This document shows positions 16,791 to 25,416 of a stretch of DNA of 35,421 bases, one piece after another. Made by a program: the position numbers and the translations under genes. Each line of letters starts with the position of its first letter. The first letter of the stretch is position 1. The DNA is from JBMTVT01 sp049451635 (GTDB lineage Bacteria; Bacteroidota; Bacteroidia; Flavobacteriales; Flavobacteriaceae): assembly GCA_049451635.1 (NCBI GenBank), contig JBMTVT010000019.1, positions 1 through 35,421 on the forward strand. The letters run 5' to 3'. The notes beneath the pieces are model-generated. The model saw only the letters and a program-made list of their open reading frames with translations, was not told where the DNA came from and ran no database searches.

Positions 16791-18422
16791 CTACATCATT
16801 CCTGGCATACCGCCACCCATACCGCCTGGCATAGCTGGAGTTTCTTCTTTGATATCAATTAACGCACACTCTGTAGTTAAAATCATTCCAGCTACTGATG
16901 CAGCATTTTCTAAAGCAATACGAGTTACTTTTTTAGGGTCAATAATACCTGCTTTAAGCATATCTACATATTGTTCAGATTTAGCATCATAACCAAAGTC
17001 TTTTTTGCCTTCCAAGACTTTATTGATAACTACGCTACCTTCACCACCAGCATTTTCTACGATGGTACGTAACGGTGCTTCAATAGCTTTGTTTACTATT
17101 TGTACACCAGTAGTTTCATCTAAGTTTTCAGTGGTTAATTTTTCTAAAACAGCTTTAGCTCTTACCAAAGCAACGCCACCACCAGCAACAATACCTTCTT
17201 CCACAGCAGCTCTAGTAGCATGTAAAGCATCATCAACACGGTCTTTTTTCTCTTTCATTTCCACTTCGCTGGCAGCGCCAACGTAAAGAACTGCAACACC
17301 ACCAGCCAATTTAGCTAAACGTTCTTGTAATTTTTCTTTATCGTAATCACTTGTTGTGGTTTCAATTTGAGCTTTTATTTGATTTACACGAGCTTTTATG
17401 TCTTTAGCATCTCCAGAGCCGTTTACAATAGTTGTGTTATCTTTATCAACGGTGACTGTTTCAGCAGTTCCTAACATGCTTAAATCAGCATTTTCAAGTG
17501 TGAAACCTCTTTCCTCAGAGATAACGGTTCCACCAGTTAGTATAGCAATATCTTCAAGCATCGCTTTACGTCTGTCACCAAAACCTGGAGCTTTTACAGC
17601 AGCAATTTTAAGTCCACCACGTAATTTGTTAACCACTAAAGTGGCTAAAGCTTGTCCATCTACATCTTCTGCTATGATTAATAATGGACGACCAGATTGT
17701 GCTACTGGTTCCAGAATAGGAAGTATTTCCTGAAGGTTAGAAATCTTTTTATCGAATAATAAAATATATGGATTTTCTAAATCGGCAATCATTTTATCGG
17801 CATCGGTAACAAAATAAGGTGATAAATACCCTCTATCAAACTGCATACCTTCAACAACATCAACATAGGTATCTAAACCTTTTGCTTCTTCAACAGTAAT
17901 AACGCCTTCTTTACCAACTTTGCTAAAAGCAGTAGCGATTAATTCACCAATAGTATCATCATTGTTTGCTGAAATGGCAGCTACTTGCTTTATTTTTTCT
18001 GAAGAGTTGCCAACTTGTTTAGCTTGTTTTTCAAGGTCTTTGGTAATGGCTTCAACCGCTTTATCAATGCCACGTTTTAAATCCATTGGGTTAGCACCAG
18101 AAGCTACATTTTTTAAACCTTCTTTTACAATTGCTTGAGCTAAAACAGTAGCAGTTGTAGTACCATCACCAGCCAAATCGTTGGTTTTGCTAGCAACTTC
18201 TTTTACCATTTGAGCACCCATATTTTCATGTGAATCTGCCAATTCAATTTCTTTGGCAACAGACACCCCATCTTTAGTTACTTGAGGTGCGCCAAAACTT
18301 TTGCTTATAATTACATTGCGTCCTTTTGGGCCAAGGGTTACTTTAACTGCATTTGCCAATGCATCAACGCCACGCTTTAAACCATCGCGAGCTTCAATAT
18401 CAAATTTTATATCTTTTGCCAT
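16791..18422 (-). CDS. groEL: 60 kDa chaperonin GroEL
   Basis: 543-residue subunit of the double-ring folding chamber. Visible features: LGPKGRNV (30-37), catalytic DGVSVAKEIE (D51), GDGTTTATVLAQ (85-96), the apical segment LIIAEDVDGQAL, and the flexible C-terminal Gly/Met tail MPGGMGGGMPGMM (531-543). Full normal length. It follows groES by 79 nt on the same strand and ends at a hairpin terminator. Confidence 0.98.
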   Translation of the reverse strand: MAKDIKFDIEARDGLKRGVDALANAVKVTLGPKGRNVIISKSFGAPQVTKDGVSVAKEIELADSHENMGAQMVKEVASKTNDLAGDGTTTATVLAQAIVKEGLKNVASGANPMDLKRGIDKAVEAITKDLEKQAKQVGNSSEKIKQVAAISANNDDTIGELIATAFSKVGKEGVITVEEAKGLDTYVDVVEGMQFDRGYLSPYFVTDADKMIADLENPYILLFDKKISNLQEILPILEPVAQSGRPLLIIAEDVDGQALATLVVNKLRGGLKIAAVKAPGFGDRRKAMLEDIAILTGGTVISEERGFTLENADLSMLGTAETVTVDKDNTTIVNGSGDAKDIKARVNQIKAQIETTTSDYDKEKLQERLAKLAGGVAVLYVGAASEVEMKEKKDRVDDALHATRAAVEEGIVAGGGVALVRAKAVLEKLTTENLDETTGVQIVNKAIEAPLRTIVENAGGEGSVVINKVLEGKKDFGYDAKSEQYVDMLKAGIIDPKKVTRIALENAASVAGMILTTECALIDIKEETPAMPGGMGGGMPGMM

Positions 18423-18501
18423 TTTATTTAGTTTTTTTGTTTCGCCTTTAGCAGTTTGCTATTGGCAACATTTAATTATTAATTTTATTGCTATTGGTAA
18501 T

Positions 18502-18777
18502 TTAAACAATTGCTAATATGTCGCTTTCGCGCATCATCAAATAATCTTTGCCGTCAAGTTTAAGCTCTGTTCCAGCATATTTACCATATAAAACAGTATC
18601 ACCAACTTTAACGGTAATTGGGTCGTCTTTTGTGCCAGGACCGGCAGCAACAACGGTACCTTTTTGTGGTTTTTCTTTAGCGTTATCTGGGATAATAATA
18701 CCAGATGCTGTTTTAGTTTCAGCGGCAGCTGGTTCAATAAGAACCCTATCTGCTAATGGTTTAATGTTTAAGCTCAT
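18502..18777 (-). CDS. groES: 10 kDa co-chaperonin GroES
   Basis: 91 residues, normal length. It caps the GroEL chamber. Seen: KPLADRVLIEP at the N-terminus, the mobile loop region ETKTASGIIIPDNAKEKP (20-37), and the roof/core VGDTVLYGKYAGTELKLDG followed by YLMMRESDILAIV. It lies upstream of groEL with its own strong-looking promoter, giving a groESL operon. Confidence 0.98.
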   Translation of the reverse strand: MSLNIKPLADRVLIEPAAAETKTASGIIIPDNAKEKPQKGTVVAAGPGTKDDPITVKVGDTVLYGKYAGTELKLDGKDYLMMRESDILAIV

Positions 18778-18825
18778 TTGTATATTTTTATTTTAAAAAT
18801 TAGTGTTAATGCTTTAGTATTAAGC

Positions 18826-18857
18826 TAAAAATATGCCAATGCTTATAGACTGACAAA
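18826..18857 (-). promoter_or_regulatory. groESL promoter
   Basis: On the minus strand TTTG (18854-18857), a 20-nt spacer and TATTTTTA (18826-18833) fit the Bacteroidota vegetative promoter with one mismatch. This leaves a leader of about 40 nt before groES. No CIRCE inverted repeat (TTAGCACTC type) was seen, so HrcA control is not apparent here. Confidence 0.55.
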
Positions 18858-18891
18858 CTTTCAGACAGGCCTTGTTGTAATGTGTTGGAAC

Positions 18892-18928
18892 AAAAAATGC
18901 CAACTGATAAAGTTGGCATTTTTTTTTG
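18892..18928. terminator. Bidirectional terminator between secG and groES
   Basis: An 8-bp stem ATGCCAAC (18897-18904) / GTTGGCAT (18912-18919) with a 7-nt loop is flanked by A6 on the left and a run of nine T on the right, so the minus strand also has a U-rich end. The operonic gene it terminates is secG (minus strand). Confidence 0.75.
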
Positions 18929-18933
18929 CAAAA

Positions 18934-19287
18934 TTACTGTACTGAATCTGTCACTGTTGCAGCATCATTTGATGTATTTGCTGGAACTGCAGGTAGAGGT
19001 TGTGTTGTTGTAGCATCAGGATCTAATGCTTTAGAATCTAAACTTTCTGAACCTCTATTGATAGCAACATTAGAGATTAAAATTAATACGAGTAACACAG
19101 TTGCTAACGTCCAGGTACTTTTATCTAAAAAATCAGTTGTCTTTTTTACGCCACCTAACTGTTGTGTGCCGCCGCCGCCAAATGATGATGATAATCCGCC
19201 CCCTTTTGGGTTTTGTACCATAATAACTACTATAAGTAAAAATGCTACTATAACTATTAAAAATAAAAATATTGTAAACGTACTCAT
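18934..19287 (-). CDS. secG: Preprotein translocase subunit SecG
   Basis: 117 residues with two membrane helices (about 4-24 and 59-75) flanking the signature VQNPKGGGLSSSFGGGG (24-40). SecG supports SecYEG-mediated export. The C-terminal tail (about 79-117) is longer than in E. coli-type SecG and is rich in Pro, Ala, Thr and Asp, as is usual in this group. Its ATG overlaps the stop of the upstream TPR-like gene (TAATG), so they are coupled. Confidence 0.93.
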   Translation of the reverse strand: MSTFTIFLFLIVIVAFLLIVVIMVQNPKGGGLSSSFGGGGTQQLGGVKKTTDFLDKSTWTLATVLLVLILISNVAINRGSESLDSKALDPDATTTQPLPAVPANTSNDAATVTDSVQ

Positions 19288-20219
19288 TATTCTTTATTAT
19301 TTTGTTCTTGTAATTGTTCTACTGCCTTAATTTGGTTTGCAAAGAAACTACTTTTTTCTGGATATTTCAAACTTAAAATCTTATAAGATTGAATGGCTTT
19401 TTTATAGTTTTTTTGCTCTACATAAATTCTTGCCAAAGTCTCAGTCATTAATGCTTCTGGTTGGATCATTTGGGCTTTGGCTAAGTTTCCTTTTTGCGTT
19501 ACTGCTGTAGTTGGACTTATTTTTGGATTTTGAGAAATGAATTTATCAATCAACTCAAATTTCTTTTCTCTATCTAATGTTTCAGATGTTTGGGTGTTTT
19601 CACCCTCATTTCCTGAGGTTCTTTCAATGGGTTTAAAACGAGTCAATTTTAACCATTCATTAAAAGAATGTTTTTCTTGTTTATCAAATTGAAGCGGCTT
19701 ACCTAAATTTAAAATCTCATTGGCCGATAGTGTTTCAGCTTTAGTTTCTTCGATTACATTTTCAATAGCCTCTGATTCGTCTAAAATAAAAGGTTTTTGG
19801 GGTCCTGTTTCTTTAGGTTGAAAAAGGGCAGGATCTAAAACGCCATCAGTATCACTTATTTGTTGTTTTAAAGCCTCATCAATTTTTACACTTTTTTTAA
19901 CTGAAATATCCTCCACATCAACATCAATATCCTTTAAATGGGCAATGTTTTGTTTTATGAATTGAGAAATTTCATTTTGAATGAAGGCTTCAGAAGTAAT
20001 ATAGTCAAATAAAATACTTCTATCGGTTGTGTAAGCCGCAGTAGTTTTTAATTCTTGATTGTATTTAAAGCTGCTTTGGTTCTTAAGGCCTTTTAAGTAA
20101 ATGGCACGTGCCGATTGAAAATAAGGAAACTCATCAATAATAGATTTTATAGCTTCGGTTTGCTCATGCGTAATGGCTTGCGGGTGTTGAAGTATATATG
20201 TAAAATCGGTTTGGTTCAT
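19287..20219 (-). CDS. TPR-like protein of unknown function
   Basis: 310 residues with no signal peptide and no membrane segment, so probably cytoplasmic. The N-terminal third (1-100) is helical (YILQHPQAITHEQTEAIKSI, YFQSARAIYLKGLK) and repeat-like. The middle (about 110-230) is acidic and low-complexity. The C-terminal part contains a tetratricopeptide-like pair (LARIYVEQKNYKKAIQSYKI, followed by LKYPEKSSFFANQI, about 263-300). It sits between lptE (4-nt gap) and secG (overlap), which suggests a protein-interaction role in envelope biogenesis, but no function can be assigned. Confidence 0.8.
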   Translation of the reverse strand: MNQTDFTYILQHPQAITHEQTEAIKSIIDEFPYFQSARAIYLKGLKNQSSFKYNQELKTTAAYTTDRSILFDYITSEAFIQNEISQFIKQNIAHLKDIDVDVEDISVKKSVKIDEALKQQISDTDGVLDPALFQPKETGPQKPFILDESEAIENVIEETKAETLSANEILNLGKPLQFDKQEKHSFNEWLKLTRFKPIERTSGNEGENTQTSETLDREKKFELIDKFISQNPKISPTTAVTQKGNLAKAQMIQPEALMTETLARIYVEQKNYKKAIQSYKILSLKYPEKSSFFANQIKAVEQLQEQNNKE

Positions 20220-20223
20220 AAGT

Positions 20224-20736
20224 TTACCATTTGGCTAAAGTGGCATTAATAATGTCTTGCGTAATACGATCTATAATCTCTTCATGGGCCGTTGCTTTTT
20301 GAGCACCAACAAGTTGGGCGCTGCCAGGGTAGTCATAAAAAAACGAAAATGATTGCTCAACATCATCTTCTTCATTCTTTTTGTTGTAAAATCTGAGTTT
20401 AACAGAAACAGTCAGTCTGTTTTGTGCTGCAGTATTTTGAGATGTTGCGGTGGTTGGAGAAATTCGATAATCTGTTATTTCACCTTCGTAAACCAAATCG
20501 CCATTAGATGGAACAAGCCTGTAATTTGTTTGGTCTTGAATTAAATCTTCCAGCGCAATTTTAAAATCACGTTCAAAACCGGGTTCAATCAAAAGCGCTG
20601 TATTTTCAAAATAATTTACTTGAAATGTATCGGCATCAATAGAGCTAGGTTGTGTAAAACCATATTGAATTTTACAGCTAACGATAAATAAAAGGCTAAA
20701 AACTATAAGTAAAGAGTTTAAAAAGTATTTTTTCAT
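20224..20736 (-). CDS. lptE: LPS-assembly lipoprotein LptE-like
   Basis: 170 residues. A lipoprotein signal ends in the lipobox IVSC with Cys21, followed by a globular domain with FQVNYFENTA (38-47), FERDFKIALEDLIQDQTNYRL (54-74), a VYEGEITDYRISPTTAT stretch, and a C-terminal helix (TAHEEIIDRITQDIINATLA). LptE plugs the LptD pore in the outer membrane and helps deliver LPS to the surface. Identity is moderate by eye but the pattern matches Bacteroidota LptE. It lies 19 nt after the sigma-54-type activator and 4 nt before the TPR-like gene. Confidence 0.82.
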   Translation of the reverse strand: MKKYFLNSLLIVFSLLFIVSCKIQYGFTQPSSIDADTFQVNYFENTALLIEPGFERDFKIALEDLIQDQTNYRLVPSNGDLVYEGEITDYRISPTTATSQNTAAQNRLTVSVKLRFYNKKNEEDDVEQSFSFFYDYPGSAQLVGAQKATAHEEIIDRITQDIINATLAKW

Positions 20737-20754
20737 GTTTATAAAACGATTGAA

Positions 20755-22023
20755 CTACAAATCGTATTGTTTAATCTTTCGATAAAGAGTGCGCTCGCTA
20801 ATCCCCAATTCGGCTGCTGCTAATTTACGCTTTCCGTTGTGACGTTCAAGAGATTTTTTAATTAATTCCAATTCTTTGTCATGTAATGATAGGGTTTCTT
20901 CTTCTTCAATTTCTTCAGCAAAATGATATTTATCTTGAATGGTTTCAATATCTTCTACCTTTTGAGCGTGCTCAGGAATCGAAATGACTTCAGGACTTTC
21001 TACAGATTCTTCATAGTCTGCATCTTCTTCATTTCCATTGCCATATATTTTTTGAATTAAGCCTTCATGCTCTTTTTCAACATCTTTTATGCTTCCTTTT
21101 TTCATAAGCTCTAACGTGAGTTTCTTTAAATCGTTGAGGTCGCTTTTCATATCAAAAAGGACTTTATAAAGAATCTCGCGCTCGCTACTGAAATCGCTAT
21201 CAGATTTAGATGTTTTAATTACGGCAGGCAAATTGGTTTCTGAGGTTGGTAGGTAGCTCCTTAAAGTATCAGCTGAAATAGTTCTGTTTTGTTCTAAAAC
21301 CGATAACTGTTCAGCGATATTACGTAATTGACGTATGTTACCACTCCATCTATATTTCAATAGGACTTGTATGGCATTATCAGTTAATTTTACTGTTGGC
21401 ATTTTATATTTTAAAGCAAAATCACTGGCAAATTTTCTGAACAATAAATGAATATCTTCTTGCCGTTCACGAAGCGGAGGTAAATGAATATCAACAGTAC
21501 TTAAACGGTAAAATAAATCTTCACGGAATTTTTCTTTTTGAATGGCTTCAAACATGTTTACGTTGGTGGCGGCCACAATACGGACGTTGGTTTTTTGAAC
21601 CTTACTAGAGCCCACTTTTAAAAATTCACCATTTTCCAAAACACGTAATAAACGCACTTGCGTGGTAAGAGGTAGTTCGCCAACTTCATCCAAAAAAATG
21701 GTACCGCCATCGGCCACTTCAAAATAACCTTCACGGGTTTGCGTAGCGCCAGTAAATGCGCCTTTCTCATGGCCGAAAAGTTCGCTATCAATGGTACCTT
21801 CTGGAATAGCACCACAGTTTACGGCAATATATTTGTTGTGTTTTCTATGAGATAATTGGTGTATTATTTTAGGAATACTTTCTTTACCAACACCACTTTC
21901 GCCAGTTACCAATACCGATATATCGGTTGGTGCCACTTGAATTGCTTTTTCAATAGCACGGTTTAGAGTTGGTGAATTGCCAATAATACCGAAACGTTGT
22001 TTTATTGCTTGAACTGATTCCAT
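20755..22023 (-). CDS. Sigma-54-type AAA+ transcriptional activator
   Basis: 422 residues beginning directly with the AAA+ domain (about 10-245) and lacking a receiver or sensory domain. Motifs: Walker A GESGVGKE (41-48), GAFTGA loop (88-93) that contacts sigma-54, Walker B GGTIFLDE (106-113), and a sensor II-like WSGNIRQLRN (226-235). A long Glu-rich linker with repeated acidic patches (about 290-380) separates it from a C-terminal Fis-type HTH (KLAAAELGISERTLYRKIKQ). Such proteins open sigma-54 promoters by ATP hydrolysis; with no sensor domain it may be controlled by partners or be constitutive. It is 3 nt after miaB and 18 nt before lptE. Confidence 0.92.
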   Translation of the reverse strand: MESVQAIKQRFGIIGNSPTLNRAIEKAIQVAPTDISVLVTGESGVGKESIPKIIHQLSHRKHNKYIAVNCGAIPEGTIDSELFGHEKGAFTGATQTREGYFEVADGGTIFLDEVGELPLTTQVRLLRVLENGEFLKVGSSKVQKTNVRIVAATNVNMFEAIQKEKFREDLFYRLSTVDIHLPPLRERQEDIHLLFRKFASDFALKYKMPTVKLTDNAIQVLLKYRWSGNIRQLRNIAEQLSVLEQNRTISADTLRSYLPTSETNLPAVIKTSKSDSDFSSEREILYKVLFDMKSDLNDLKKLTLELMKKGSIKDVEKEHEGLIQKIYGNGNEEDADYEESVESPEVISIPEHAQKVEDIETIQDKYHFAEEIEEEETLSLHDKELELIKKSLERHNGKRKLAAAELGISERTLYRKIKQYDL

Positions 22024-22026
22024 AGT

Positions 22027-23475
22027 TTAATTATTTTCAGAATATCCAATCGCTTCTCCAATAAGGGTTGCTATAGTACAATCGGTAACTTTAACGTTTA
22101 CAAAATCCCCTACCTTATAGTTTTCTTTTGGGAAAACCGCGACTAGATTTTGAGGTGTACGACCAGACCAGTGTTTATCAGATTTTTTAGATTCTTTTTC
22201 AATAAGCACTTCAACAACACTGTTTAAATTTTGACGGGTTCTGTAACCACTGTGTTCTTGTTGTAACTCAACAATTTTTGCTAATCGCTCTTTTTTTATA
22301 GGCTCAGGTATGTCATCTTCCATTTTGCGTTCTGCCAGAGTTCCTGGGCGTTCAGAATACGTGAACATATAACCAAAATCGTATTTTACGTATTCCATCA
22401 GCGATATGGTATCTTGGAAATCTTCTTCAGTTTCTGTTGGAAAACCAACAATCATATCTTGACTAATGGCACAATCTGGAATAATTTTTCTTATTTCATC
22501 AATAAGTGTCATGTACTCTTTGCGGGTGTGCAATCTATTCATGGCTTTTAAAATGCGGTCACTTCCACTTTGTACAGGTAAATGAATGTGGTTACAAATA
22601 TTTTCATATTTAGCCATGGTCTCAAACACATCTAAGGTTAAATCTTGCGGGTTTGATGTTGAAAAACGAATACGCATTTTAGGTTGAGCATTGGCACACA
22701 ATTCTAAAAGCTTAGCAAAATTAACTGCGGTAGCCTTTTGCATGTCGCTGGCTTTTATAAAATCTTTTTTAAGTCCACCACCATACCAAAGGTAACTGTC
22801 AACATTCTGACCAAGTAAAGTGATTTCCTTGAAACCTCTGCCCCATAAATCGTTAATTTCTTCAATAATGCTTTGTGGGTCTCTACTACGCTCACGTCCT
22901 CGGGTAAATGGTACAACGCAAAAGGTGCACATGTTATCACAACCTCTTGTAATAGATACAAATGCATTAACACCATTGGTATTTAAGCGCACAGGCGAAA
23001 TATCACCATAGGTTTCTTCTTTTGATAAGATAACGTTTATGGCATCTCTTCCTTCATCAACTTCGGCTAGCAGATTTGGTAAATCTTTATAAGCATCGGG
23101 CCCAACAACTAGGTCAACAATTTTTTCTTCTTCAAGAAACTTTGTTTTCAATCGTTCTGCCATACAACCTAAAACACCTACTTTCATTTTTGGGTTATGG
23201 TCGCGTTTTACGGCGTTATATTTTTCTAAGCGCTTACGAACAGTTTGTTCAGCTTTATCACGAATAGAGCAAGTGTTCACCAAAACCAAATCGGCTTCTT
23301 CAAGGCTTTGGGTAGTATTAAAACCTTGTTCAGAAAGAATGGAAGCTACAATTTCGCTGTCGCTAAAATTCATGGCACAACCATAACTTTCAATAAAAAG
23401 CTTACGCTTGTTACTTTCTTTTTGGTTTAAAACTAAAGTTTCTCCTTGTTTACTTTCTTCTATAATCTTTTCCAT
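22027..23475 (-). CDS. miaB: tRNA-2-methylthio-N6-dimethylallyladenosine synthase MiaB
   Basis: 482-residue radical-SAM methylthiotransferase that modifies i6A37 of tRNA. N-terminal UPF0004 domain holds the auxiliary cluster Cys (C33 in YGCAMN, C69 in NTCSIRD, C104 in LGCMAE). The radical-SAM cluster motif is RGCDNMCTFC (C179, C183, C186), followed by RGRERSR and a C-terminal TRAM domain (about 415-480). An N-terminal extension of about 24 residues is present. First gene of the miaB to secG operon, with a good promoter upstream. Confidence 0.97.
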   Translation of the reverse strand: MEKIIEESKQGETLVLNQKESNKRKLFIESYGCAMNFSDSEIVASILSEQGFNTTQSLEEADLVLVNTCSIRDKAEQTVRKRLEKYNAVKRDHNPKMKVGVLGCMAERLKTKFLEEEKIVDLVVGPDAYKDLPNLLAEVDEGRDAINVILSKEETYGDISPVRLNTNGVNAFVSITRGCDNMCTFCVVPFTRGRERSRDPQSIIEEINDLWGRGFKEITLLGQNVDSYLWYGGGLKKDFIKASDMQKATAVNFAKLLELCANAQPKMRIRFSTSNPQDLTLDVFETMAKYENICNHIHLPVQSGSDRILKAMNRLHTRKEYMTLIDEIRKIIPDCAISQDMIVGFPTETEEDFQDTISLMEYVKYDFGYMFTYSERPGTLAERKMEDDIPEPIKKERLAKIVELQQEHSGYRTRQNLNSVVEVLIEKESKKSDKHWSGRTPQNLVAVFPKENYKVGDFVNVKVTDCTIATLIGEAIGYSENN

Positions 23476-23511
23476 AGTTTATTCGAAATTCACTTTATTT
23501 CAATAAGCATG

Positions 23512-23544
23512 CAAAGATACAATTAATTTGGGTTTTATGACAAA
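23512..23544 (-). promoter_or_regulatory. Promoter of the miaB operon
   Basis: On the minus strand TTTG (23541-23544), a 21-nt spacer and a perfect TATCTTTG (23512-23519). miaB begins at 23475, giving a leader of about 30 nt. Confidence 0.65.
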
Positions 23545-23725
23545 GTGGCAGTTTTATTTTATCTTAAAATTAAAATAATTATTTGGTTTGTTATGCAACT
23601 TTTTTTGTTCTTTTATTAAAAAAAAGCCAACTGTTTAATTGAATTGAAATACCTTTTTTGTTGACTCTACTTCAAACTTTAAAAAAATAATTTACATTTA
23701 TGCTTTAAACATTTAACCAAGTTAT

Positions 23726-24496
23726 ATGAATTCATTCGATAGTTTATCAAAAAAAATAGACAACGCCAAAGATTTAGATTTTAGTAACCTATTTGATAGT
23801 GTGATAGATTTGTTTAAAAAAGTATGGGCCAAAGGGTTTTTGGTAATTTTAATACTAGTGGTATTTGCATTTATAATTGGCTTTGTATTTGGTTTAATTG
23901 GGTTGGCACCCAATAATAGTTTTTTACTTGAAGGTTTTAGCTTAGAATCGTATTCTCGTTTTCATTTTTCGACAGTTATTTATGGTATTCCTCAAAATAT
24001 TCTTGCTACTACAATAACCATTGGGCTCATTTCAGCTTTTTATAGAATGTGCAAACAATATATTTCAACAGAAACAGTGGTTGATGATTATTTTTATTTT
24101 TTTAAAAAAGATTACTTTTCAAAGATGCTCATGTTAGGAATTATTCACACTGGAATATCTACTGCTGCACAATTAATGTTTTATATACCATATATTTATG
24201 CCTATGTGCCATTGGCCTACTTTACCATTGTTTTTTGTGAGAACCCGCATTTGAGTGAAGTTGACATTGTAAAAATTAGCTTTAAATTAGGTAATAAAAA
24301 ATGGCTGATTTCTTTTGGAACCATGTTTGTTGCTGGTATATTAGGTTTGTTGGGCATACTAGGTTGCGGAATAGGATTGCTATTTACAATTTCAATTGTT
24401 TATTTGCCGGCATTTTTTATTTACAAAGAAGTTGTAGGTTTTGGCGATAACAGTGAAATAGAGCAAATTGGACTAAGAAACGATTCTGATTATTAA
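23726..24496 (+). CDS. Polytopic membrane protein, tandem paralogue 1
   Basis: 256 residues with an acidic N-terminal cytoplasmic segment (KIDNAKDLDFSNLFDSVIDLFKKVWAKG) followed by about five membrane helices and a polar C-terminal tail (GDNSEIEQIG near 243-252). It contains NKKWLISFGTMFVAGILGLL, nearly the same as NKKWLITFG in the next gene. The short polar Phe-rich loop YFYFFKKDYFSK sits before helix three. No catalytic motif is seen and the family is not recognised with certainty; this pattern matches Bacteroidota membrane proteins of unknown function. It is likely co-transcribed with the next gene (19-nt gap). The divergent 250-nt interval upstream contains the miaB promoter and no gene. 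Confidence 0.8.
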   Translation: MNSFDSLSKKIDNAKDLDFSNLFDSVIDLFKKVWAKGFLVILILVVFAFIIGFVFGLIGLAPNNSFLLEGFSLESYSRFHFSTVIYGIPQNILATTITIGLISAFYRMCKQYISTETVVDDYFYFFKKDYFSKMLMLGIIHTGISTAAQLMFYIPYIYAYVPLAYFTIVFCENPHLSEVDIVKISFKLGNKKWLISFGTMFVAGILGLLGILGCGIGLLFTISIVYLPAFFIYKEVVGFGDNSEIEQIGLRNDSDY

Positions 24497-24515
24497 TATT
24501 TAACACATAAACATT

Positions 24516-25274
24516 ATGAGTACTTTAATTGAAAAAATACAAAATGCTAAAGAACTAGATTTTGGTGATATATTTAATAAATCCATTGAACTCTTTAAAA
24601 AAGTATGGTTGCAAGGGTTAGTAATGCTTCTGATTACAATAGCATTTATGATTCCATTTTACTTAATCATGTATTTACCACTTTTAGCCATGGGGATTAT
24701 AAACCCTGAATCTCTTCAGCAAGGAGGTGAGCTAAAATGGAATCTTTTGATTCCATTTTATATAGTAATGCTTGTTTTTTCTTTTCTTATTATGATTGTT
24801 ACTTTTGGTTTAAAATCTGCCTTTTACAGAATTTGCAAGATGAAAGATTTGAATGAATCAGGAACCGATGATTATCTTTACTTCTTTAAAAAACCATATT
24901 TAAAAAAAACCATAAAACTTGCAGCTATGGCATTTGGTATTAGTTTATTGGCGGTTTTGCTATGCGTTTTTCCTATTATATATGTAATGGTCCCTGTTAC
25001 TTTAATTAATGTGGTTTATGCATTTAACCCAGATTTATCTGCTTCAAACATTGTAAATGCCTCATTTAAACTAGGGAATAAAAAATGGTTAATCACTTTT
25101 GGATTAATTATAGTTGCAGGTATTTTAGCTCAGTTTGTTGGGATGATAATGTGTTTTGTTGGAGTTATGGTAACCGCTGCTTTTGCATACTTACCAGTTT
25201 ATTTTATTTATAAAGATTCCATTGGGTTTAATGAATCAAATGTTATTGACGAAATAGGAACAACTCAAGAATAA
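24516..25274 (+). CDS. Polytopic membrane protein, tandem paralogue 2
   Basis: 252 residues, a clear paralogue of the gene before it: both begin with an NAKxLDF motif and xxLFKKVW, share YxYFFKKxYxxK, NASFKLGNKKWLI(S/T)FG-type segments, VAGIL and a final YLPxFFIYK-type helix ending in a short acidic tail. About five membrane helices. Function unknown; the duplicated pair may form a hetero-oligomeric membrane complex, which is inference. Ends at a hairpin terminator. Confidence 0.8.
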   Translation: MSTLIEKIQNAKELDFGDIFNKSIELFKKVWLQGLVMLLITIAFMIPFYLIMYLPLLAMGIINPESLQQGGELKWNLLIPFYIVMLVFSFLIMIVTFGLKSAFYRICKMKDLNESGTDDYLYFFKKPYLKKTIKLAAMAFGISLLAVLLCVFPIIYVMVPVTLINVVYAFNPDLSASNIVNASFKLGNKKWLITFGLIIVAGILAQFVGMIMCFVGVMVTAAFAYLPVYFIYKDSIGFNESNVIDEIGTTQE

Positions 25275-25296
25275 GGAATCTAATTTTTATTATACT

Positions 25297-25337
25297 AAAG
25301 CCTATATTTTATATTTAAAATACAGGCTTTTTTTATT
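25297..25337 (+). terminator. Rho-independent terminator
   Basis: AAAGCCT (25297-25303) pairs with AGGCTTT (25324-25330) and the stem extends through an A/T-rich arm with one mismatch, followed by seven T and ATTTTA. It closes the tandem membrane-protein pair. Confidence 0.75.
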
Positions 25338-25389
25338 TTAAAACGGTAGAGTTAGTTTATTAAATTAGGAAGATAAACTTTTTTTCATA

Positions 25390-25397
25390 TACATTTG
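25390..25397 (+). promoter_or_regulatory. -7 promoter element of topA
   Basis: TACATTTG is an exact TAnnTTTG match 19 nt upstream of the ATG. No -33 TTTG is seen at the usual spacing. Confidence 0.45.
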
Positions 25398-25416
25398 TAA
25401 CCTCAAAAATTGATGT

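Noticed and set aside
17005..18138. Several plus-strand frames over groEL
   Set aside because: They are antisense shadows of groEL with no protein-like features.
18778..18860. CIRCE/HrcA operator before groES
   Set aside because: No TTAGCACTC-N9-GAGTGCTAA repeat is present; only a vegetative-type promoter is seen.
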